The translations under genes were made by a program, and so were the position numbers. A stretch of 64,000 nucleotides of DNA from positions 21,001 through 85,000 of the forward strand of contig JAKQIY010000065.1 in NCBI GenBank assembly GCA_029561455.1, written 5' to 3'. Position 1 is the stretch's first letter, and each line of letters begins with the position of its first letter. The notes beneath the pieces were generated by a model that saw nothing but the letters and a program-made list of their open reading frames with translations, was not told the DNA's origin and ran no database searches. Shown one piece after another: positions 45,209 to 52,737 of this stretch. The DNA is from a bacterium (lineage in GTDB: Bacteria; Zhuqueibacterota; Zhuqueibacteria; Residuimicrobiales; Krinioviventaceae).

Positions 45209-45814
45209 TTAAACAAAATCATCATTCATACCATCCTTACCATATAATCCTTCCCGCATCAAGGCAACTTTAAAAGTACGGAACAGAATAACAAGATCGA
45301 GCCATAACGAATAATTATCAACATACCACACATCATATTCAATTCTTTCCGCCCAGGTAAGTGAGTTTCTGCCGTTAACCTGCGCCCAGCCGGTCACTCC
45401 CGGTTTGACCTTTAATCTTTTACGTTGTATGTCATTATACGCCGCCACCTGGTAGTCCAGGGTCGGGCGCGGCCCGATAAAACTCATATCGCCAATAACA
45501 ATATTGATCAACTGGGGTAATTCATCAAAACTCCAGTCACGCAGGAATTTACCGACACGGGTTATACGAAAATCATCTTTGCATAAATTCAAACCCAGGC
45601 CAATCTTTTCTGCATTATTTACCATGCTGCGAAATTTATAAATTACAAAAGGCTTTTCATCTTTACCAATTCGTTTTTGTTTAAAAAAGACCGGACCTTT
45701 GCTGTCGATTTTTATTGAAACTGCTATAAGGATAAAGACCGGCAGTAACAGAATTAATAAAATAATGCCAAAAATCACATCCAAGACCGTTTTAATTCCC
45801 AACATCCACTTCAT
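45209..45814 (-). CDS. Polyprenyl-phosphate sugar-phosphate transferase (PglC/WcaJ C-terminal type)
   Basis: A 201-residue monotopic initiating transferase. The start is placed at MKWMLGIKTVLDV since AGGAG lies just upstream; MMRSN at 45829 would overlap that site. One membrane helix/re-entrant segment (about 10-35) is followed by the catalytic domain: GPVFFKQKRIG, YKFRSMVNNA, DELPQL (Asp-Glu catalytic pair), SFIGPRP and KPGVTGWAQVNGRN. It is the small PglC form, without the extra WcaJ/WbaP membrane domain. It loads the first sugar-1-phosphate onto undecaprenyl phosphate. Confidence 0.93.
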   Translation of the reverse strand: MKWMLGIKTVLDVIFGIILLILLLPVFILIAVSIKIDSKGPVFFKQKRIGKDEKPFVIYKFRSMVNNAEKIGLGLNLCKDDFRITRVGKFLRDWSFDELPQLINIVIGDMSFIGPRPTLDYQVAAYNDIQRKRLKVKPGVTGWAQVNGRNSLTWAERIEYDVWYVDNYSLWLDLVILFRTFKVALMREGLYGKDGMNDDFV

Positions 45815-45867
45815 ATTACTCCTCATCATTTATTTACGGTTTCATGTTTAAATATTATATATAGCAA

Positions 45868-47412
45868 TTAATTGTTTTTTTGTTGCTCGCGTAACACAGC
45901 CTTTAGTATTTTACCGGATTCATTTTTGGGCAGCGCGGTGCAAATCTCAATATACTTGGGATTTTTGTAATGCGGTAATCTGCCCCGCAAATAAACCATC
46001 ACTTCTTCACTGCTCAATATTGCATCGGCGCGTGGAACGATGAAGGCCTTGATCGCTTCGCCCAGAGTGGCATCATCAACGCCAATCACCGCAACCTCAT
46101 GGACTTTATCAATTTCCAAAATTACTTCTTCAACTTCTTTGGCGCTGACTCTTTCTCCGCCTACTTTGATCATATCCTTTTTTCGGCCCACCACATATAA
46201 ATAACCTTCTTCATCCATTCTGCCCAGGTCGCCTGTATAATACAAGCCGTTGCGCAGCACCTGTGCAGTTTCCAGGGGGTCATTCCAGTACCCAACCATT
46301 AAATTTGCGCCTCGCCCGACAATTTCTCCAATCTCTCCGGTCGGTAACTCGTTACCGCGATCATCGGCGACAAATAGATCTACATTGGGTATCGCTTTAC
46401 CAATCGAACCCCATTTCCGGGGTAGCGCTTCAGGGTCCATATAAGAAAGCCGGGCCGATGCTTCCGTAGCACCATACATAATAAAAAGCTTTGCCGGAGC
46501 AAAAACTGCTGCCACTTCTTGCTGCAGGGTTGGCGCCATTGCCCCGCCAGCCTGAGTTATATAACGTAACGAAGCAAATTTTAATTTCCGTACGTTCGAA
46601 CTATTTAATAATATCGAAAAAGTGGAAGGCACACCGGAAAAGCCGGTTGCCTCTGTTTTGATTATATTCTTCAACACCACATTTGGGTAGGCAAACATGT
46701 TATCGATTACAACGGAACCACCGACAAAAAAATGAGTGTTTAATAACGACTTGCCGTAAATATAATAAAATGGTAATACAACCATGATCCGATCCTGCGG
46801 TGTTAATTGCAGATAAGAAACGATCGAACGGGTATTGGTAACAATGTTTAAATGAGTAAGAGTTACTCCCTTGGGTTTGCCGGTGCTGCCGGATGTGTAA
46901 ACTATGGATGCCAAATCTATATCGATGCAACGCACCGCGGGATGCTCGGGATTGCCGCTGTTGTAAATATCGTTCAGCCGGACTTGACTACAATGCCCAA
47001 TCAACTCATACTCGGAGAGATCATCCTGACTTATAATAACATGTTTTACATCCGGTGTCCTTTTTATAGCCGGAACAACATATTTGGAAAACCGGGCATT
47101 GGTTATAATTGCCCTGGCGCCGGAATCGTATAATAAATAAGCCAGGGAATCGGTAGTGGTTTCGGTGTTAAGAGCAACAGTGACCCCGCCGGCTTTCAAG
47201 ATTGCATAATAGGCAATTATATAATTGAAACAATTTTCATAGAGGATAGCTACCCGTTCTCCACGGCGAATACCAATTTCCTTTAAATAATTTGCCAACT
47301 TGTTGGCAAGAGTCTCCAGAGTAATAAAAGACATCCACTCGTCCTTATACCACACAGCTTCCTTGTTTGGGAATTGGGCGGCAGAATTTTCTAAAAATTG
47401 ATTGACCTGCAT
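45868..47412 (-). CDS. AMP-forming acyl/aminoacyl ligase
   Basis: A 514-residue class I adenylate-forming enzyme. The phosphate loop is YTSGSTGKPKG (172-182), followed by YGATEAS, YYTGDLGRMDEEGYLYVVGRKKDMIKVGG and the C-terminal catalytic Lys in PKNESGKILKAVL. It activates a carboxylic or amino acid as the adenylate and probably loads it on the ACP at 50514 rather than CoA. Specificity-pocket residues could not be assigned by eye. It follows the NAD-synthase homologue by 24 nt in the same direction. Confidence 0.88.
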   Translation of the reverse strand: MQVNQFLENSAAQFPNKEAVWYKDEWMSFITLETLANKLANYLKEIGIRRGERVAILYENCFNYIIAYYAILKAGGVTVALNTETTTDSLAYLLYDSGARAIITNARFSKYVVPAIKRTPDVKHVIISQDDLSEYELIGHCSQVRLNDIYNSGNPEHPAVRCIDIDLASIVYTSGSTGKPKGVTLTHLNIVTNTRSIVSYLQLTPQDRIMVVLPFYYIYGKSLLNTHFFVGGSVVIDNMFAYPNVVLKNIIKTEATGFSGVPSTFSILLNSSNVRKLKFASLRYITQAGGAMAPTLQQEVAAVFAPAKLFIMYGATEASARLSYMDPEALPRKWGSIGKAIPNVDLFVADDRGNELPTGEIGEIVGRGANLMVGYWNDPLETAQVLRNGLYYTGDLGRMDEEGYLYVVGRKKDMIKVGGERVSAKEVEEVILEIDKVHEVAVIGVDDATLGEAIKAFIVPRADAILSSEEVMVYLRGRLPHYKNPKYIEICTALPKNESGKILKAVLREQQKNN

Positions 47413-47436
47413 AATAACTCACACTTTCTATACCAC

Positions 47437-48405
47437 TTACCAGGTTTTTTTAATTTGCTCCACTTGTATTCTGACAGGCTCGGTGCGTAAATAAAGGGTA
47501 TTACGATGTTTTTGACATATATCCAGAATAACCCTCTCTACCTGTTCAGGGTGTAAATTTAATTGCCGGGCAATTTCTGCTGCTGTCAGGCCATCGCCGG
47601 CTGCTTCCCATATTGCGTCCAGTGTAGCAAAAGGCAGCCTAAAAAAGAACTCTTCCTGCGAAACATGGGCGGGATAAGTATCGGTTGATGGCGTTCGGTT
47701 GATAATTTCCTGCGGAATCTGCAATTCTTCAGCCAGTTGAAAAATCCGGCTTTTTAAAATATGGCAAATCGGCATAAAATCGGCACCGCCATCACCATAT
47801 TTAACAAAAAAACCCAAATCATATTCATTACGGTTAGCAGTTCCGGCTACTGCATAATTTCTCGCTTCAGCGTGATAATAGAGCATGGACATGCGCATGC
47901 GCTGCTTCATGTTTGATGCGGCAACAATTTGTAAATATTCCTGCAAAGGTAAACGTTTTTCGTGTACATTACCTTGCTTGTCGATAACATGACAATAAAA
48001 CACATGATAGCTTTGGTTAACAAGTGGGTTCGACTGCAAAACTATCTTGAAACTGCAACCCGGTTCATACTCCGGGATAACCCTTTTTACCGCGTCATCA
48101 CGTCGCCGGTAAGCGCCCATTCCTTCCAAACCGTTGGTCAGATCTTCGACAATAAAATCTAACCCTAATTTTTGCGCAAGCGATGCCGCCAGTTCCCGGC
48201 TTTCCGGGCTCGAATCCTTTTCCGGCAAAGCCAGCCCGGTAACATGTTGTGAGCCCAGGGCCCGGCAGCACAACGCGGCAACCACAGAAGAATCAATTCC
48301 GCCGCTCATACCGATGACCACGCCTTTTTTCTTTAAGGTTTTCTGCACTATAGTGCAAATAAATTCAGTCAATTGTTCTATTGTCGCAGTGGTATTCCAA
48401 CGCAT
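47437..48405 (-). CDS. Ammonia-dependent NAD synthase-family protein
   Basis: A 322-residue N-type ATP pyrophosphatase. The PP-loop is GMSGGIDSSV (32-41), and family motifs include AVAGTANRNEYDLGFFVKYGDGG, ADFMPI and SRIFQLAEEL. It has about 45 extra residues between the PP-loop domain and that motif (around 105-165, VKRVIPEYEPGC to AASNMKQRMRM) and an added C-terminal helix-turn-helix-like segment (GLTAAEIARQLNLHPEQVERV). It lacks the nitrilase domain of glutamine-dependent NadE. Its place between asnB and a ligase suggests it works on the glycan rather than serving NAD synthesis, but that is inferred. Confidence 0.8.
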   Translation of the reverse strand: MRWNTTATIEQLTEFICTIVQKTLKKKGVVIGMSGGIDSSVVAALCCRALGSQHVTGLALPEKDSSPESRELAASLAQKLGLDFIVEDLTNGLEGMGAYRRRDDAVKRVIPEYEPGCSFKIVLQSNPLVNQSYHVFYCHVIDKQGNVHEKRLPLQEYLQIVAASNMKQRMRMSMLYYHAEARNYAVAGTANRNEYDLGFFVKYGDGGADFMPICHILKSRIFQLAEELQIPQEIINRTPSTDTYPAHVSQEEFFFRLPFATLDAIWEAAGDGLTAAEIARQLNLHPEQVERVILDICQKHRNTLYLRTEPVRIQVEQIKKTW

Positions 48406-48435
48406 AAGAGTTCCTGTAGTTTTTATATAAAAATT

Positions 48436-50412
48436 TTAACTTAATGCCGCAATACCTGTACGGTTATCGAGTATAATTGCATGTTTTGAGCGCTCTGCCG
48501 GTTTTATGGACATAAAGCGGCGCATCATCATCTCACACGTCATAATAAAAGTAATAGCCATCTCTTCACGGGCGGTAATATGCCCACCCGCCTGCCTGAT
48601 TTTTTGATAAAGCAGCGCCACTTTTTTTTTATCAAATAACTCGGTTTCAGTCTTATCCTCATTTAGCCAGCCGGGAATTGACTGTTCGGCAGCGGACAGG
48701 CTGGCATAGATTGGCGCCCGGTAGGGTTGTTTGGGTCGGTTCAGCACTTCCTGTGGTAAAAGATCTCCAAAAGTTTTTTTCAATATCCATTTTTCATGCA
48801 GTGTTTTTAATTTTAAAGCGGGATACAACCGGTTGGCAAATTCTATTACCCGTTTATCCAGAAACGGGTAGCGCCCTTCTACAGCGTGACCCAATATTAC
48901 ACGGTCACCCTGTGAACTGAGCAAATAACCGCTGAGAAAAAGAGTTGCTTCCAGAAAATGCGCACGAGTCAATGGGTCATAAGCGGACAAATCATTATGA
49001 TAGCGGCTGTCAATATCCTGAATTGGAACGTAATCTTTAATTTTTGTCTGTACATTAGCGGCAAAAAAACCGGCCAGGTAATCCTTGTTCGCCCAGCGTA
49101 ATCTGTGCGAATAATACAGGTCATCGGTATGCAAAACATCTTTCATAAAATAACTGGCCCAGAATTTGGCATTACGACTTTCACCCGCGATATAAGGATA
49201 AATTCTGGAAAAGAGTGATGGGCGTCTTGTGGAACCGGGTTGCCGGGCTGCAAAACAGCGAATTTTGGTTTCTTTATAAATATTATAGCCGCTAAAAAAT
49301 TCATCGGCGCCTTCACCGGTCAAAACTACTTTAAAGCCAGCCTCGCGTACAAAATGCGATAATAAATATAGCGGCGCCGGCGCAGTGCGCAAGACCGGTT
49401 TTTCTGTATGCCAAATCACTTCATCCAGCATCTCTCCGATACGGATGTTACTGCATTGCCAGGCGCTGTGATCTGTCTGTAAATGTTTAGCTGTCAATTG
49501 CTGATAATGCGATTCATCATATTGCTGATCTTCAAAACCGATGGAAAAAGTTCGCAGGCGATTATTATTTTTAGTTTTAATCAACGCGGTTATAATCGAG
49601 GAATCCAACCCGCCGCTCAGGTAAGCGCCGACCGGGACGTCCGCCCGCAACCTTAACCGAACCGCATCTTCCAGCAGCCGGGTTAATTCTTCTGCAGCGG
49701 CATCAGCATCGGTAATAAAGCCGTCTGGGGCCTGCGGGTACTCGTTCTTCCAGTATTGTTGCTGCCGGATACCCTTTTCAGTAACATATTGATAATAACC
49801 GGGTTTAACTTCATAAATATTTTCAAATACCGTATCGCCCGGCAGGGGCGCCCAAAATGTCAGGGTTTGAACCAGGCCCGGTAAATACAGACGCGGTTCT
49901 ATACCCGGCAATTGCAAAATGGCTTTAATCTCGGAAGCAAAAACGAACTGGTCATTTCTAAAATAATAGTATAACGGACTGATACCGACATGATCGCGCG
50001 CCAGGAACAATTGTTGCCGACGGCTATCCCAAATCGCCAGCGCAAACTGTCCGTTAATATAATTCAGCAGCTTTTCACGATGTTCTTCATAAAGGTGTAA
50101 CAACACCTCAACATCACTGCGGGTAGAAAAAACATGGCCTTGCTTTTCCAGATCGGCGCGCAATTCAATATAATTAAAAATTTCCCCATTACACACCAGC
50201 CACAACGAACCGTCCTCATTACATAAAGGTTGTCGCCCTCCTGCAGGATCGATAATGCTCAGCCGCGTATGCCCCAGAGCGATAAAATCATCGATATAGA
50301 TACATTGACCATCCGGACCACGATGTGCAAGCATGTTAACGCACTGTTCGAAAAACGGCAACACCGCCGGATTTAATTTTGAAAAATTAACAACTCCTGC
50401 AATTCCACACAT
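48436..50412 (-). CDS. asnB: Asparagine synthase (glutamine-hydrolysing) homologue
   Basis: A 658-residue two-domain amidotransferase. The N-terminal class II glutaminase has the nucleophile Cys2 (MCGIAG), which fixes the start. The C-terminal synthetase has PP-loop YLSGGLDSS (264-272) and the ADEFF motif with GEGADEFFSGYNIY. In polysaccharide clusters such proteins often amidate uronic acids or other carboxyls instead of making free asparagine. It lies directly upstream of the NAD-synthase homologue and near the ACP and ligase genes, supporting an accessory amidation role. Confidence 0.9.
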   Translation of the reverse strand: MCGIAGVVNFSKLNPAVLPFFEQCVNMLAHRGPDGQCIYIDDFIALGHTRLSIIDPAGGRQPLCNEDGSLWLVCNGEIFNYIELRADLEKQGHVFSTRSDVEVLLHLYEEHREKLLNYINGQFALAIWDSRRQQLFLARDHVGISPLYYYFRNDQFVFASEIKAILQLPGIEPRLYLPGLVQTLTFWAPLPGDTVFENIYEVKPGYYQYVTEKGIRQQQYWKNEYPQAPDGFITDADAAAEELTRLLEDAVRLRLRADVPVGAYLSGGLDSSIITALIKTKNNNRLRTFSIGFEDQQYDESHYQQLTAKHLQTDHSAWQCSNIRIGEMLDEVIWHTEKPVLRTAPAPLYLLSHFVREAGFKVVLTGEGADEFFSGYNIYKETKIRCFAARQPGSTRRPSLFSRIYPYIAGESRNAKFWASYFMKDVLHTDDLYYSHRLRWANKDYLAGFFAANVQTKIKDYVPIQDIDSRYHNDLSAYDPLTRAHFLEATLFLSGYLLSSQGDRVILGHAVEGRYPFLDKRVIEFANRLYPALKLKTLHEKWILKKTFGDLLPQEVLNRPKQPYRAPIYASLSAAEQSIPGWLNEDKTETELFDKKKVALLYQKIRQAGGHITAREEMAITFIMTCEMMMRRFMSIKPAERSKHAIILDNRTGIAALS

Positions 50413-50513
50413 AGCAACCTTGACTGAGTTTTAATATTTGAATATTAAAAGATAGGCAATGAATATATACAAAATAATGTAGTGGCCCCCCAACTTGAAA
50501 CAGGTAAAAAATG

Positions 50514-50798
50514 TTACCTTTTCTTTTGTTGAATAAACTGATCAAGTTGTCCCACAGAATCCAGATTTTCAGGTAGTAATTCATCATCGGAAATCTTGAT
50601 AGCAAAGGTTTCCTCAATGAATGTAACCAGTTCCAGAACTCCGGTAGAATCAATAATTCCGCTTTCTAAAAATGATTCCTGATCGGAAAGAGTTCGGGTA
50701 TAATCGTTAAAAAGAAAATTTTCATATATAAAATTCCGGATTATCTCTCTCACCGATGCCAATTTTACATCCTTTTTATCTTCACATTCAATAAGCAT
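50514..50798 (-). CDS. Acyl carrier protein
   Basis: A 94-residue small acidic helical protein. The phosphopantetheine site is Ser51 in ESGIIDSTGVLEL, where most housekeeping ACPs have DSL; helix 2 continues ELVTFIEETFAIKISDDELLPENLDSVGQLDQFI. It is not next to fatty-acid genes but to asnB and, three genes on, an AMP-forming ligase, so it probably carries the group that this ligase activates. 101 bp separate it from asnB. Confidence 0.9.
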   Translation of the reverse strand: MLIECEDKKDVKLASVREIIRNFIYENFLFNDYTRTLSDQESFLESGIIDSTGVLELVTFIEETFAIKISDDELLPENLDSVGQLDQFIQQKKR

Positions 50799-50833
50799 TT
50801 AATAATTCGCCTTATATTCATATAACAAATTCA

Positions 50834-52687
50834 TTACATAATTGCGCGGCCTTCCTGAATTATTTCCTCCAGTTTACTTTTGAATCCGTTAAGGTTCTTT
50901 TCCTGAGCCGAAGCGACCCGGATAATGTTATTAATTTTTCCCTTAAATTCCCTCAGGTTGAATTTATTAATAGAACGGCCTTTGAGAACATAAAGATTCT
51001 CATTTACATTTTGCACCAATTCTTCCGATTCTTCCCATAACTCTTCCAGTATCTTCTCGCCAAAACGTAATCCGGTATAACTGATCTTGATTTTATCCTG
51101 GGAGCCGTTGCCCGACATCATAATCAATTCTTTGGCAAGATCATTGATCTTGATCAGATCGCCCATTTTTAACAGGAAGGTTTGACCACCTTCACCTAAC
51201 ACCGCGGCCTGCAAAACCAGTAACACGGCTTCTGGTATAGACATAAAATATCTTTTAACATCAGGATGGGTGACTGTTACCGGGCCGCCCTTGCTTATTT
51301 GTTCCTGAAACAGACGAATAACGCTGCCGCTGCTGCCGATAACATTACCGAACCGTACGGCCAGGCACCTGGTTTTGCTGCTATTATCGCTCGCCTGTAC
51401 CAGTTGCTCGGCTATTCTTTTGGTCATGCCCATAAAACTGACCGGGTTGACTGCTTTATCGGTCGATATGAATACAAATTTCTTTACCCCATGCTGAATA
51501 GAAACATCCAGAACATTTTTGGTGCCCATAACATTATTTTTAACAGCCTGGCTGGGATGTAATTCCATCATAGGCACATGCTTATAAGCGGCTGCATGGA
51601 ATACAATTTGCGGTTTGTGTTTGTTGAACACATTATCCGTTTCGATGAAATCGGTAATATCTGCAAGCGCCAGAGAATAGTTCAGTTCCTGGAACTTTTC
51701 CTGCAATTCTCTTTCCAGGTAAAATAAACCGTTTTCGGAACGATCAAAACATATCAACTGTTCTGGGCGGAATTTGGCTACCTGACGGCATAATTCCGAA
51801 CCAATGGAACCGGCCGCCCCGGTAATTAAAACCCGCTTCCCTTCAATGTATTTTTGGATTTGATCAAAATCAATTTTTATCTGTTCTCTGCCGATTAAAT
51901 CCTCAATATTAATTTGCCGGATTCGATCAACAATAGTCTTTTGATCTACAGGAACCTCATGCTTGCTGATAATTTTAAATGGCCGGTTAGACAAACGGCA
52001 AAAATTTACTATTTCCCGCATATCTTCGCCTTTGGCATAAGCAAAAGCGATAATAATTTCATCAATATTCATAGTATCCACAATATGCGGAATACTCTTT
52101 CGGGTCCCCACCACTTTAACGCCCATAATCGTCGTATTCAATTTGGCAGGATTATCGTCAACCAGGGCTACCGGGCTATATCCCATTTCCCAGTTGGTTT
52201 TCATCTCTTTAATTAACCGCCTGCCGATGATACCTGTGCCGACAATCAACACCCGCTTTACTTTATCCGATTTTTTCATAAAAATTTCATTTATTAATCG
52301 AACAGAAAACCGGGCGCAGCCGGTAAAGGTTATTACCATAAACAGATCAATAACCAGGGCGCTGATGGGAATTGATTCAATATCATGAAATAAATACATC
52401 ATGAATGTAATTAATAGAGAACTGACAAACGACGCCTTGACAATTTGAACAGCATCACTTATGCTGGCATCGGCCCATTGACCATTGATGACCTGAAAAA
52501 CAATAAATAATATTAACCGGGCTAAAATCACAATTGGCACAGTGATATTAAATATATACCAAACATTCGTCGTCATCTTCCCATTATAAGCCAGAACAAA
52601 GGCGGTTAAATAGGATAAGAAAAATAAAATCAGGTGAATAACCAGATCAATTTGTACTTTTCGATTTTTGAAAATTGTGCTAAACAT
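50834..52687 (-). CDS. Membrane-bound nucleotide-sugar 4,6-dehydratase (PglF/WbpM/CapD family)
   Basis: A 617-residue protein. Four N-terminal membrane helices (about 15-125) are followed by a first Rossmann-like domain (GTGIIGRR, 151-157) and a catalytic SDR domain with GAAGSIGSELC (290-300). The active site FISTDKAVNPVSFMGMTK has Met419-x3-Lys423 in place of the usual Tyr-x3-Lys, as in WbpM and PglF UDP-GlcNAc C6-dehydratases. The product would be UDP-2-acetamido-4-keto-2,6-dideoxyhexose, feeding the aminotransferase at 43881. Confidence 0.93.
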   Translation of the reverse strand: MFSTIFKNRKVQIDLVIHLILFFLSYLTAFVLAYNGKMTTNVWYIFNITVPIVILARLILFIVFQVINGQWADASISDAVQIVKASFVSSLLITFMMYLFHDIESIPISALVIDLFMVITFTGCARFSVRLINEIFMKKSDKVKRVLIVGTGIIGRRLIKEMKTNWEMGYSPVALVDDNPAKLNTTIMGVKVVGTRKSIPHIVDTMNIDEIIIAFAYAKGEDMREIVNFCRLSNRPFKIISKHEVPVDQKTIVDRIRQINIEDLIGREQIKIDFDQIQKYIEGKRVLITGAAGSIGSELCRQVAKFRPEQLICFDRSENGLFYLERELQEKFQELNYSLALADITDFIETDNVFNKHKPQIVFHAAAYKHVPMMELHPSQAVKNNVMGTKNVLDVSIQHGVKKFVFISTDKAVNPVSFMGMTKRIAEQLVQASDNSSKTRCLAVRFGNVIGSSGSVIRLFQEQISKGGPVTVTHPDVKRYFMSIPEAVLLVLQAAVLGEGGQTFLLKMGDLIKINDLAKELIMMSGNGSQDKIKISYTGLRFGEKILEELWEESEELVQNVNENLYVLKGRSINKFNLREFKGKINNIIRVASAQEKNLNGFKSKLEEIIQEGRAIM

Positions 52688-52737
52688 TTTTATCCCTGCT
52701 TCCTGATTCTAAAACAAATATTATTAATTATATATTA

